Positions 38,978-48,028 of a stretch of 64,000 nt of DNA are shown piece after piece. Both the position numbers and the translations under genes were made by a program. The notes beneath the pieces were generated by a model that was not told where the DNA came from, searched no databases, and saw nothing but the letters and a program-made list of their open reading frames with translations. Position 1 is the stretch's first letter; each line of letters starts with the position of its first letter. The DNA is from Desulfovibrio sp. (GTDB lineage Bacteria; Desulfobacterota; Desulfovibrionia; Desulfovibrionales; Desulfovibrionaceae), in assembly GCF_034006445.1 (NCBI RefSeq), contig NZ_JAVESS010000002.1, positions 1 to 64,000 on the forward strand, written 5' to 3'.

Positions 38978-40135
38978 ATGAACGATTTCACCTTTTACAA
39001 CCCCACCCGTATCGTGTTCGGTAAAAACACCACCGCGCAACTGGATGCACTTGTCCCCGCTAAAGCCCGTGTGCTCGTTCTGTACGGTGGGGAAAGCGCA
39101 CGCAAAAACGGCACGTTGGATGAGGTGCGAGCGGCCCTTGGCGACCGTAATGTTCAGGAGTTTGGCGGCATAGAGCCCAACCCGTCCTTTGAAACCCTGA
39201 TGCGAGCCGTTGAGCAGATCAAGCGCGAAAAAAATGACTTCCTGATTGCCGTTGGGGGTGGATCGGTTATTGACGGCACAAAATTCATTGCCGCAGCCGC
39301 CTGCTTTGAGGGCGACCCCTGGTCTATTATGGAAGCGCATGGCTCCAACGTTACCCAGGCCCTACCCTTCGCCAGCGTGCTGACCTTGCCGGCTACCGGT
39401 TCGGAAATGAACAACGGAGCAGTGATAACCCGTAGCGCAACGCAGACCAAACTGCCCTTCATGAGTCCTCATGTCTTTCCGCAATTTTCCATACTTGATC
39501 CTACCAAGACCTTTACCTTGCCTGAAAAACAACTTGCCAACGGCGTTGTTGATGCCTTTGTCCACGTTGTTGAACAGTATCTGACCTATCCGGTCGATGC
39601 CCGCGTTCAGGACAGATTTTCCGAAGGGCTGCTGCAAACCCTGACCGAGATCGGCCCGAAGCTCATGACAGACAAGCAAGACTACGACCTTTGCGCCAAC
39701 TTGATGTGGACGGCGACCCTGGCGCTCAACGGACTGATCGGGGCGGGTGTTCCCCAGGACTGGTCAACCCACATGATCGGCCATGAACTGACCGCTCGTT
39801 ACGGCATCGATCACGCGCGTACCCTGGCCATTGTGCTGCCGGCCAACCTGCAGGTCCGAAGAGCCGCGAAACGCGAAAAACTGCTGCAATACGCCGCCCG
39901 TGTCTGGAACATCACCAATGGAAACGAAGAAGAACGGATTGACGCCGCCATCGCAAAGACGCGGACGTTTTTTGAAAGCCTCGGCTTGCCGACCACTCTG
40001 TCCGCATACGGCCTTGGCCAGCAGGATATTGACGCCATTGTCGGGCAGCTTGCAGCGCACGGCATGACGGCGCTTGGCGAAAAGAGCGACATCACCCCCG
40101 AGATCAGTCGGCGCATACTGGAAGCCAGCCTTTAA
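38978..40135 (+). CDS. yqhD: Iron-containing, NADPH-type aldehyde reductase (YqhD-like)
   Basis: 385 aa, co-linear with E. coli YqhD: FYNPTRIVFGKN start, FGGIEPNPSFETLM, cofactor site AVGGGSVIDGTKFIAAAA, metal ligands in NGVVDAFVHVVEQ (Asp and His) and in HMIGHELTARYGIDHARTLAIVLP (His pair). It reduces short-chain and electrophilic aldehydes such as methylglyoxal and acrolein. GGGAG upstream of the ATG. The NemR-like repressor and a semialdehyde dehydrogenase alongside make an aldehyde-detoxification set. Confidence 0.93.
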   Translation: MNDFTFYNPTRIVFGKNTTAQLDALVPAKARVLVLYGGESARKNGTLDEVRAALGDRNVQEFGGIEPNPSFETLMRAVEQIKREKNDFLIAVGGGSVIDGTKFIAAAACFEGDPWSIMEAHGSNVTQALPFASVLTLPATGSEMNNGAVITRSATQTKLPFMSPHVFPQFSILDPTKTFTLPEKQLANGVVDAFVHVVEQYLTYPVDARVQDRFSEGLLQTLTEIGPKLMTDKQDYDLCANLMWTATLALNGLIGAGVPQDWSTHMIGHELTARYGIDHARTLAIVLPANLQVRRAAKREKLLQYAARVWNITNGNEEERIDAAIAKTRTFFESLGLPTTLSAYGLGQQDIDAIVGQLAAHGMTALGEKSDITPEISRRILEASL

Positions 40136-40196
40136 TCCTGCATGGCTGAAGCATTCATTAACAGCAACACACTATCCAACAATGCTGGAGAAAGTC

Positions 40197-41591
40197 ATGG
40201 CTTACGCAACAACCAATCCCTACACCGGCGAAGTGCTGAAAACTTTTCCTGACGAGACTGACAGCCAGGTGGATCAGGCGCTTGATGACGCCCACAATGC
40301 CTTTCTTTTATGGAAAGACACCCCCTCTTCCAAGCGCAAGGCCATTTTACAGCGTGCGGCTGACCTGTTGCGCGAGCGGGCTAGCGACTATGCCCGCCTG
40401 CTGACGTTGGAAATGGGAAAAATTACAGCTGAAGGGCTGGCCGAAGTGGAAATATCCGCCGGTATTTTTGAATATTACGCGAACAATATGGAAGAGTTGC
40501 TGGCCCCGGTAGCGTTGAGCGTCGCGCACCCTTACGAGGGCAAGCCGACCCTGGTGTACGAACCGCTTGGCATCATTCTGGCCATCGAACCCTGGAACTT
40601 CCCCATCTACCAGGTCGCCCGCATTCTGGCTCCGCAACTGGCCGCAGGAAACACCATGCTGCTGAAGCACGCCTCTAATGTGCCGCAAAGCGCCGCCGCC
40701 TTTGACCAGTTGATGCACGACGCTGGCCTGCCTGACGGGGCTTTCCGGAATCTTTTCGCCACACGGCAGCAAGTTGAAAAGATCATCAACGACCCGCGAG
40801 TCCATGGTGTGGCTCTGACCGGTTCCGAAGGGGCCGGGGCTATAATCGCGGCTCAGGCCAGCAAGGCCTTGAAAAAATCCACAATGGAGCTTGGCGGCTC
40901 TGACGCCTTTGTGGTGCTTGCTGACGCAGAACTCGACAAAACTGTAAACTGGGCCGTATTCGGGCGTCACTGGAACGCCGGCCAGGTGTGCGTCTCTTCC
41001 AAGCGGATGATTGTGGTGGATGAGGTGTATGATGCCTTTCTAAGCCGTTACATCGAAGGCGTGGCCCAGCTGAAAGCGGGCGATCCTTTTGATCCATCCA
41101 CGACGCTGGCACCATTGTCCTCACAAGCGGCGGCCGATGAAATCCGGGCCAAGATCCGTGAGGCCGTGTCCCACGGTGCAACTGCCACCGAAGTGGGGCC
41201 AAGGGTTCCGTCGCAGGGCGCTTTTGTGCAGCCGACCATCCTCAGTAATTTGACTCCGGACAATCCGGCCTATTATTGGGAATTTTTCGGCCCGGTTACC
41301 ATGATTTTTCGGGCAAAAAACGAAGAGGAAGCTATTCAAATCGCCAATGACTCGCCGTACGGGCTGGGCGGTTCGGTATTTACGGCCGACCCCCTGCACG
41401 GCGCTGCAGTCGCCAAGCGCATTTCCACAGGCATGGTGTTTGTCAACCATCCCACATCCCCCAAAGCGGACCTTCCTTTCGGAGGCATCCGCCGCTCCGG
41501 CTATGGGCGTGAACTGACGGACCTTGGCATAAAGGAGTTCGTCAACCACAAGCTGATTTGCATCGTTGATATAGATGCACCATTTATCTAG
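40197..41591 (+). CDS. Succinate-semialdehyde-type aldehyde dehydrogenase
   Basis: 464 aa ALDH superfamily. Catalytic residues: Glu in MELGGSDAFVVL and Cys in NAGQVCVSSKR. The NAD-binding region includes ALTGSEGAGAIIAAQASKALKKS; the end DLPFGGIRRSGYGRELTDLG is typical of the YneI/GabD group. The ATG at 40197 has GGAG 7 bases upstream and follows yqhD by 61 bases. It oxidises an aldehyde, perhaps succinate semialdehyde, to the acid. Substrate inferred from family only. Confidence 0.88.
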   Translation: MAYATTNPYTGEVLKTFPDETDSQVDQALDDAHNAFLLWKDTPSSKRKAILQRAADLLRERASDYARLLTLEMGKITAEGLAEVEISAGIFEYYANNMEELLAPVALSVAHPYEGKPTLVYEPLGIILAIEPWNFPIYQVARILAPQLAAGNTMLLKHASNVPQSAAAFDQLMHDAGLPDGAFRNLFATRQQVEKIINDPRVHGVALTGSEGAGAIIAAQASKALKKSTMELGGSDAFVVLADAELDKTVNWAVFGRHWNAGQVCVSSKRMIVVDEVYDAFLSRYIEGVAQLKAGDPFDPSTTLAPLSSQAAADEIRAKIREAVSHGATATEVGPRVPSQGAFVQPTILSNLTPDNPAYYWEFFGPVTMIFRAKNEEEAIQIANDSPYGLGGSVFTADPLHGAAVAKRISTGMVFVNHPTSPKADLPFGGIRRSGYGRELTDLGIKEFVNHKLICIVDIDAPFI

Positions 41592-41608
41592 GCACTAGCG
41601 GACATTAA

Positions 41609-41641
41609 GGGCTGTCTCCAAAAACTTCCTGGAGACAGCCC
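41609..41641 (+). terminator. Hairpin closing the nemR-yqhD-ALDH operon
   Basis: 11-bp perfect stem GGGCTGTCTCC/GGAGACAGCCC with an 11-base loop, 17 bases after the stop. T-run absent, so termination strength is uncertain. Confidence 0.6.
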
Positions 41642-41842
41642 CATCTGCCAATGGGGCGAAACCAAAAACCAGGGAGCTCTATTCCCGCCTGAAAGGGACA
41701 CAGAGCGGGCCTTTTATATTTGGATTTTCCACATGCGTACATCTTTCGCCCCTCGAGCATCAGCAGTATGATTGGAACAGCGTGCAAGATCTCTTGCATG
41801 ACGCCAAAAAATTTAACACCACAATATTCAAAGGAAAATACT

Positions 41843-42646
41843 ATGCCAGCTTTTCTTGTAGACACCCACCACTGTAAAAAAGACGGCATTTGCGTCAGTG
41901 TTTGCCCTGCCGCTGCGTTGCGCCTGAACGATGACAAACTCCCTGAAAACACTCCGGAAGGGGCGGCGCGATGCATTTCCTGTGGTCAGTGCATTGCCTT
42001 TTGCCCTCATGGGGCCTGTTCGCTGGAGGGTGTCGCCGCTGCAGATACGCCTGCGCCAAATTTCGCCAAAAGGCCGCCCGAAGATCAACTTACGGCTTTT
42101 TTGCTGAGCCGACGCTCCATACGTCAATACCGTAAAGAGCCCGTCCCCCAATCCACAATTGACGCGATTATGGATGGAGTGCGTTATGCGCCCAGTGCGG
42201 CAAATACGCAGCCATTACGATGGATATTGATTAACTCCCGTGAAAACCTCAAAAAAGTCGGCGATCTTGTAGCCCAGGGTATGGAAACCCTGGCCCCTGA
42301 TGATGCCCATCTTCGCTCCACAGTCACAGCATGGCGCTCTGGTACGGATGTCTATTTTCGGGGCGCTCCCCAGATGATGATTGCCGTGGCCCCGAAGGAA
42401 TGGTCATGGGGAAGGGAAGATGGCGCTGTGGCCCTCACCTATTTTGAATTGCATGCCCTGGCCCATGGGGTTGGCTGCTGCTGGGCGGGTTATTTTACCT
42501 CTATAGGCGCGAAATACGCCCCCCTCCAAAATTTTCTCGGTGTGGAAGAGCATGAGGTGATTGTGGGAGGGCAGTTTTTCGGCATCTCCAAGCTGCGGCC
42601 ACATGCCCTGCCCCCCAGAAAAGAAATAAACCTCACCATACGGTGA
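41843..42646 (+). CDS. Ferredoxin-nitroreductase fusion protein
   Basis: 267 aa. The N-terminal 2[4Fe-4S] domain has CKKDGICVSVCP and CISCGQCIAFCP; from about residue 85 a nitroreductase (FMN) domain follows: SRRSIRQYRKEPVP, YAPSAANTQPLRWILI, and GVGCCWAGYF. These fusion enzymes are common in anaerobes and use reduced ferredoxin to reduce nitro groups, flavins or quinones; physiological substrates are generally unknown. AAAGGAAAA precedes the ATG. Own terminator at 42698. Confidence 0.9.
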   Translation: MPAFLVDTHHCKKDGICVSVCPAAALRLNDDKLPENTPEGAARCISCGQCIAFCPHGACSLEGVAAADTPAPNFAKRPPEDQLTAFLLSRRSIRQYRKEPVPQSTIDAIMDGVRYAPSAANTQPLRWILINSRENLKKVGDLVAQGMETLAPDDAHLRSTVTAWRSGTDVYFRGAPQMMIAVAPKEWSWGREDGAVALTYFELHALAHGVGCCWAGYFTSIGAKYAPLQNFLGVEEHEVIVGGQFFGISKLRPHALPPRKEINLTIR

Positions 42647-42697
42647 AATAAGACCTTACCCGATGATCACAGGGCTTAGCCCTGGAGGTCGATTTTG

Positions 42698-42728
42698 AAA
42701 AAAGGCTGCATGAACGTGCAGCCTTTTT
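42698..42728 (+). terminator. Terminator after the nitroreductase
   Basis: A-rich/GC stem AAAAAAGGCTGCA paired with TGCAGCCTTTTT around a 6-base loop. Works in both directions. The rest of the gap to 43085 has no convincing gene. Confidence 0.85.
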
Positions 42729-43085
42729 CGTTTTCAAAAATGGAGTCCGAAGCATGTTCTCCATGCTGTGCCAGTTGGGCAGTCGGGATGCGTGGTGTGT
42801 TCGTCCTTGATTGCGATGAACCACTTAACTGATTTCCAGTAACACGCCAGTTTCGTTAAGGTAGTTTGCTCTCAGCAAGAAATAAAAATGCAATGCCCAA
42901 CCTGAGACAGTGAAAGTACAGCTCGCAGTATGCCTGAAGGATTTCAGGGGCGCGTTAGTGGGAGTAACTCCCAGGTTGATACAAAAACATCTCATTAGCC
43001 CGTTAAAACAACAAATTTGTATCACCTGAAAACCATCAACTTTAAAAAAATAATATATTTAGCAGTGTTAAGTTTAAATCCAGCA

Positions 43086-43100
43086 TGGCATTGTTTTTGC
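43086..43100 (+). promoter_or_regulatory. Sigma-54 (-24/-12) promoter of the liv operon
   Basis: TGGCATTGTTTTTGC: GG and GC dinucleotides separated by exactly 10 bases, matching the RpoN consensus. Lies 37 bases before the livJ start. Implies control by an enhancer-binding protein, typically nitrogen or amino-acid related. Confidence 0.65.
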
Positions 43101-43136
43101 TGTTTATAAGTTCAAACAAACATGTGGAGGATTGCC

Positions 43137-44315
43137 ATGTCCCGTATTTCGATCAATTGGCGCAAAGCACTTGGCTGCTGCGCCGCAATTTTATGCCTCG
43201 CCACTTCCGTACAGGCCCGCGAGACCGTCAAGGTTGGTTTTGTGGGTCCCCTTACCGGCGGCGTGAGCGCCATTGGCGTTGGCGGGCGCAATTCCGCAGA
43301 ATTGGCCGTCAAGCAACGCAACGAAGACCCCGACCGCAAATTCGACTACCTCTTTGTATCCTACGACGATGAATGCAAGCCCAACATCGGCATTCAGGTG
43401 GCTACAAAGCTGGCCTCGGATCGCAAGGTTGCGGCTGCCGTAACCCACTACTGCTCTGCCGTGGCTCTGGGCACGGTGGATATCTACCACCGCTTCCATA
43501 TGCCTGCGGTGGTTTGGGGCGCGGTACACCCCGGCATTACCTACGGCAACGACTACAAGGAAATTTTCCGCACGCCCGGCACCATGATCAACCAGAACCA
43601 GGTGGCAGCCAAGTTCATGACCGACCAGGGTTATAAAACCTTTGCAATCATCCACGACATCACCGATTACGGCAAATCCCACAAAGACTACTTTACCCAG
43701 TTCATCACCGAACAGGGTGGCAAGGTTATAGAAACCTTTGGGGTTACCCCTGATCAGCAGGATTTCACAGCAGAGCTGACCAAGATCAAGTCTCTGCACC
43801 CCGACGTGATCTACTTTGGCGGCCTTGTGCCCGTGGGTGTGCGCGTGCGCTCGCAGATGGAAAAACTCGGCCTTGACGCCCAGTTTGAGGGCGTCTCGGG
43901 CATCAAGTCTGACGCCTTTGTGACCGGCGTGGGCAGCGAGGTGGCCGAGGGCAGCCTGAGCTTTATTGAAGGTACCCCGCTTGAAAAGCTGCCCGGTGGC
44001 GAAGCCTTTTTGCAGAGCTACAAGGACCACGGCTACGCCGAATCGCCCGAAGCCTACGGCCCCTTTGCCTACGCCAGCATGAAGCTTGTTCTGGATTCCA
44101 TTGAAAGCACTGGCCCCGACCGTGAAAAAATCACCGAAGCGCTGAGCGCAGTTAAAGGCGCGGATACCCTGGTGGGCAAGGTGACCTTTGACGACCACGG
44201 CCAGAACATTGAGCCCGCTGTCAGTACATTTGTGGTTCAGGACGGCCAGTGGGTTTTCTGGAGCGATAGCGATTATGCCTCCGGCAAGCGCCAGCTCAGG
44301 TACCCCAACAAGTAA
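43137..44315 (+). CDS. livJ: Branched-chain/amide ABC transporter, periplasmic binding protein
   Basis: 392 aa. Signal peptide at 1-28 (hydrophobic LGCCAAILCLATSVQA). Mature protein starts ETVKVGFVGPLTGGVSAIG, the usual type I periplasmic-binding fold start, followed by YDDECKPNIGIQVATKL and the second-lobe region TPDQQDFTAELTKIKSLHPD. Start set by GTGGAGG upstream. First gene of a five-gene importer operon, with a sigma-54-like promoter. The ligand may not be Leu/Ile/Val: the M20 hydrolase and amidase downstream suggest an acylated or amidated amino acid. Confidence 0.92.
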   Translation: MSRISINWRKALGCCAAILCLATSVQARETVKVGFVGPLTGGVSAIGVGGRNSAELAVKQRNEDPDRKFDYLFVSYDDECKPNIGIQVATKLASDRKVAAAVTHYCSAVALGTVDIYHRFHMPAVVWGAVHPGITYGNDYKEIFRTPGTMINQNQVAAKFMTDQGYKTFAIIHDITDYGKSHKDYFTQFITEQGGKVIETFGVTPDQQDFTAELTKIKSLHPDVIYFGGLVPVGVRVRSQMEKLGLDAQFEGVSGIKSDAFVTGVGSEVAEGSLSFIEGTPLEKLPGGEAFLQSYKDHGYAESPEAYGPFAYASMKLVLDSIESTGPDREKITEALSAVKGADTLVGKVTFDDHGQNIEPAVSTFVVQDGQWVFWSDSDYASGKRQLRYPNK

Positions 44316-44395
44316 ACCACACGTTTCGGGCATACCGTCCGGCGAGATCCTCTCGCCGGACGGAGACAAAGACCAGCAAGGCAAGGATTTCCCGC

Positions 44396-45319
44396 ATGGA
44401 CATGTCACTTCTCATTCAATTCGTCATCAATGGCCTTATGCTGGGTATGATGTACGCATTGGTCGCCGTGGGATTCACCATTTTTTTCGGCGTACTTGAT
44501 GTCATTATTTTTTCCCACGGCGACACGGTGATGCTGGGCGGTTTTTCCGGCCTCGCCGTGTATATGTATCTGCAGCACATGTTTCCGGGGCTTGCTCCGG
44601 GCTGGTCGCTGCTCTGGGTGGCGCTTACGGCGCTGACCAGTATGGCCCTGCTGGGCATGTTGCTGGCCAGCACCATGATCATGCGTCTACGCGCGGCCCC
44701 CGCGCTCAACACGCTGCTGGCTACCATGATGCTGGGCACAGTGCTGCGCGAATCCATACGTTTATTTTTTCCCAACGGCTCAAACCCCCAGCCTTTTCCG
44801 CATCTTTTGCCCGACTGGTCACTGAATTACGGGCAGCTTTCTCTGCGGTTTGACAATCTGGTGCTGTTCAGCGCCGGTGCGGCGGCGGTGGTGCTGATAC
44901 ACCTGCTCATCTCGCGCACACGGCTGGGCATGGCCATCCGCGCCGTGGCGCAGGACAGCGAAGCCGCGCAGCTTATGGGCGTAAATTTTTCGCTGGTGGT
45001 GCTGACCGCTTTTGCTCTTGGCTGTGGCGTTGCCGCGCTGGCAGGCATCATGAACGGCATCTACTACAATGAGATCAACTTCAGCATGGGGCTGCTGCTG
45101 GGGGCCATCGGCTTTAGCGCGGCCGTCATCGGCGGTCTGGGCAATATTTACGGGGCCATCCTGGGCGGATTCATCTTTGCGTTTTTGCAGACCATCGGCG
45201 CTGTGGCCCTGCCATTTTCAAGCGCGTACAAAGATGTTTTTGCGTTCAGCGTCGTTATCGTGCTTATGGCCTGGAAGCCCACGGGCCTTCTTGCCGAAAA
45301 ATCCAGCCAAAGGGTCTAG
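44396..45319 (+). CDS. livH: ABC transporter permease, LivH type
   Basis: 307-aa inner-membrane permease with about eight hydrophobic segments. Shows the LivH start IQFVINGLMLGMMYALVAVGFTIFFGVLDVI, the EAA-like loop MAIRAVAQDSEAAQLMGV that contacts the ATPase, and a C-terminal GGLGNIYGAILGGF. Forms the channel with LivM. ATG at 44396, 80 bases after livJ. Confidence 0.93.
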   Translation: MDMSLLIQFVINGLMLGMMYALVAVGFTIFFGVLDVIIFSHGDTVMLGGFSGLAVYMYLQHMFPGLAPGWSLLWVALTALTSMALLGMLLASTMIMRLRAAPALNTLLATMMLGTVLRESIRLFFPNGSNPQPFPHLLPDWSLNYGQLSLRFDNLVLFSAGAAAVVLIHLLISRTRLGMAIRAVAQDSEAAQLMGVNFSLVVLTAFALGCGVAALAGIMNGIYYNEINFSMGLLLGAIGFSAAVIGGLGNIYGAILGGFIFAFLQTIGAVALPFSSAYKDVFAFSVVIVLMAWKPTGLLAEKSSQRV

Positions 45320-45321
45320 CC

Positions 45322-46479
45322 ATGTTTTCCTTACGTAATACGCCTGCCGGGCCCCTCACCTGCGTGCTGACCGCAGTGGGCATAACGGCTTTTCTTGCCC
45401 TGTTTTTGATGGCTGAAGAACAGACTACCATTCTGCTTTATCTCGGCGTGGGGCTGTTTTTGCTGCTGGACCTCAAGGTTTGCGGCCTGCTGGACGTGCT
45501 GTTGCAGGCCGCCCGCCAGAACGAAACCCTCTGGACGCGCCTCATGCTCGGCATGAGCCTTGCGCTGATATTGATCTTCCACGACGACCATTACAACCTG
45601 TTTTTGCTGGGCACCATCATGACTTACTCCGTTGCGGTGCTGGGACTCAACGTGCAATTGGGCTACGCGGGGGTCATCAACTTTAGCGCGGCCTCGTTTT
45701 TTGGTGTGGGCGGCTACACGGCGGCCCTGCTCATGGCCAACGCGGGCGTGCCCTCGCTGCTGGCCCTGCCGCTGGGCGGCGTGGCCTCGGCACTCACGGG
45801 CTGCATACTACTGCTGCCGGTACTGCGCACGTCGGGCCACTATGCGGCTCTTGTGACCATGGCCTTTGCCCTGCTGTTCAGGGTCTTTCTTGAGGTCTGC
45901 CCATGGTTTGGCGGCCCTCAGGGCATACCGGTTGAAGGGCTGAACGTGCTCGGCCTAAGCTTTATGAATGATATGCGTATAGGCGGGTTGGATTTTTCGT
46001 TTTACGCCAAATACGACCTTTTTGCCCTGCTGATGCTCTGCCTGACCTTTGGCTTTATCCGTCGCCTGGAGCGCTCGTGGTTCGGGCTTTCCATGGACGC
46101 GGTGCGAGGTGACGAGGTAGCCTCGGCCTGCTTTGGCGTAAGCATCGCGCGCTGGAAAATAACGGCCTTCACCATGGGCAACTTTATTTCGGGCATGGCG
46201 GGCGCGTTTTACGCCATGATGCTGGCCTACATCAGCCCGGCCAACTTTTCGTTTGCCGATTCGCTGCTCTTTCTTTCCATCCTGCTGCTGGGCGGCATCG
46301 GCAACAGCTGGGGGGTGCTGGTGGCCACCGCCTTTGTGGTTGCCCTGCCGGAAAAATTCCAGGTTATTCAGGAATACCGGTACCTCATCTACTCCAGCAT
46401 CGTACTTTTGATGATCATCTTTCGCCCGGCCGGGCTACTGCCCCGCCGCGTCCGCAGCTACACGGGAGGCATGGCATAA
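45322..46479 (+). CDS. livM: ABC transporter permease, LivM type
   Basis: 385 aa. An extra N-terminal hydrophobic region of about 90 residues precedes the core, which begins YSVAVLGLNVQLGYAGVINF. The ATPase-contact loop is WFGLSMDAVRGDEVASACFG, then GMAGAFYAMMLAYISP and GGIGNSWGVLVAT. Starts two bases after livH and its stop overlaps the livG start by one base. Confidence 0.93.
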   Translation: MFSLRNTPAGPLTCVLTAVGITAFLALFLMAEEQTTILLYLGVGLFLLLDLKVCGLLDVLLQAARQNETLWTRLMLGMSLALILIFHDDHYNLFLLGTIMTYSVAVLGLNVQLGYAGVINFSAASFFGVGGYTAALLMANAGVPSLLALPLGGVASALTGCILLLPVLRTSGHYAALVTMAFALLFRVFLEVCPWFGGPQGIPVEGLNVLGLSFMNDMRIGGLDFSFYAKYDLFALLMLCLTFGFIRRLERSWFGLSMDAVRGDEVASACFGVSIARWKITAFTMGNFISGMAGAFYAMMLAYISPANFSFADSLLFLSILLLGGIGNSWGVLVATAFVVALPEKFQVIQEYRYLIYSSIVLLMIIFRPAGLLPRRVRSYTGGMA

Positions 46480-47276
46480 TGTGCGCCCATCTTCTTGAAT
46501 GTACGGGGCTGTCCATGCGCTTTGGCGGGCTTATGGCGCTCCAGTCCCTGGATATCCACGTGGACAGCCACGAGGTTGTGGGTCTTGTAGGCCCCAACGG
46601 CTCGGGCAAAACAACGTTTTTCAACGTTGTGACGGGCATCTACCACCCATGCGCGGGCAAGGTCATGTTCAACGGGCAAGACATCACAGGTCTTTCGCCG
46701 CAGGAGGTTTACCGGGCGGGCATAGCGCGCACGTTTCAGCGCTCGCGCCTGTGCCTCGATCTTACGGTGTTCGACAACATCATGATCGGTAGCCACAAGA
46801 CCCTCGACCTGTCGTTTATGCACAATATACTGCAGCGCAAGGCCTTTATAAAGAAATATCACGAATATGAAGAAACCGCAGCCGCCCTGCTGCGGGCGCT
46901 GAACCCAGACCTGCCAGGCAAGCTGCACCACGCTGTCAGCGAGCTGAACATGATCGACCGGCGGCGGGTGGAATTGTGCCGCGCGCTGATTGGCAAACCC
47001 AAGCTGCTGTTTTTGGACGAACCCTCGGCAGGCATGACCCACGAGGAAACCCAGCAGCTCATGGACGAAATTGTGCGCATGGAAACAGGCGAAGCCAAAC
47101 CCGCCATTGTGCTTATCGAGCATGAAATGAACGTGATACGCCGCATAACCAGCCGCTGTGTTGTGTTGAACTTTGGTGAAAAACTGTGCGAAGGCAGTTA
47201 CGAGAAAGTAACCGCCGACCCCATGGTGCAGGAAGCCTATCTCGGCACGGAGGTGTGCGAAGATGAACAAGTTTAA
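46479..47276 (+). CDS. livG: ABC transporter ATPase, LivG type
   Basis: 265 aa. Walker A GPNGSGKTTFFN, signature-region VSELNMIDRRRVELCRALIG (a divergent LSGGQ), Walker B KLLFLDEPSAGMT, and switch His in LIEHEMNV. Pairs with LivF on the cytoplasmic face. Overlaps livM by one base and livF by 14. Confidence 0.94.
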   Translation: MCAHLLECTGLSMRFGGLMALQSLDIHVDSHEVVGLVGPNGSGKTTFFNVVTGIYHPCAGKVMFNGQDITGLSPQEVYRAGIARTFQRSRLCLDLTVFDNIMIGSHKTLDLSFMHNILQRKAFIKKYHEYEETAAALLRALNPDLPGKLHHAVSELNMIDRRRVELCRALIGKPKLLFLDEPSAGMTHEETQQLMDEIVRMETGEAKPAIVLIEHEMNVIRRITSRCVVLNFGEKLCEGSYEKVTADPMVQEAYLGTEVCEDEQV

Positions 47277-47979
47277 ACCTCTGATGGTCGAAAATCTGCA
47301 TGTGGCTTACGGAAAGGCCGATGTGCTCTGCGGCGTATCGCTGGACATCCAGCCCGGCAAAACAACCTGCCTGCTCGGCTCCAACGGCGCGGGCAAGACA
47401 ACCCTCATCCGCGCTTTAGTGGGGCTGACGCCCCCAAGGTCGGGCAATATTCAGTTTGCAGGTGTGGACATTACCGGCATGGCCCCGTACAAAATAGTGC
47501 GGATGGGCATATCGTGCATACCAGAAGGGCGGCGCGTGTTCCCCAAGATGAATGTGGAAGAAAACCTGCTCATGGGGGCATATCAGGAGCCATCCACCGC
47601 CAAAATACAAAAACGCTTGGCGCGAGTTTACGAAATCTTTCCCCGTCTGCGCGAAAGACGCGCGCAGTTTGCGGGCACCATGTCGGGCGGCGAGCAGGCC
47701 ATGGTCTCCATTGGACGTGGACTGATGAACGAGCCTCGCCTGCTGATCATCGACGAACCGTCGCTGGGCCTCTCGCCCGCGCTGGTCAGTGAAAACTTCA
47801 GGGTAATACGCTCAATCTGCGAGAGCGGCATTGCCGTTTTTCTGGTAGAGCAAAACGTACGACAAACCCTGGCCATAGCCCATCAGGGCTACGTGCTTTC
47901 GCAGGGGCGCATTGTGGCTGGCGGCACCGCCAAAGAACTCAAAGAAAACGCCGAAGTGCAAAAAGCCTACTTTGGCTGA
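47263..47979 (+). CDS. livF: ABC transporter ATPase, LivF type
   Basis: 238 aa. Walker A GSNGAGKTTLIR, signature TMSGGEQAMVSIGRGLM, Walker B RLLIIDEPSLGLSP, switch region LVEQNV. Also contains the LivF-typical ISCIPEGRRVFPKMNVEENL. Last transporter gene; the M20 gene follows after 49 bases. Confidence 0.94.
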   Translation: MNKFKPLMVENLHVAYGKADVLCGVSLDIQPGKTTCLLGSNGAGKTTLIRALVGLTPPRSGNIQFAGVDITGMAPYKIVRMGISCIPEGRRVFPKMNVEENLLMGAYQEPSTAKIQKRLARVYEIFPRLRERRAQFAGTMSGGEQAMVSIGRGLMNEPRLLIIDEPSLGLSPALVSENFRVIRSICESGIAVFLVEQNVRQTLAIAHQGYVLSQGRIVAGGTAKELKENAEVQKAYFG

Positions 47980-48028
47980 ACCCGGTAAGGAGGCGTCGCC
48001 TGGGCAGTGCCCGGCAGACGAAACCCAT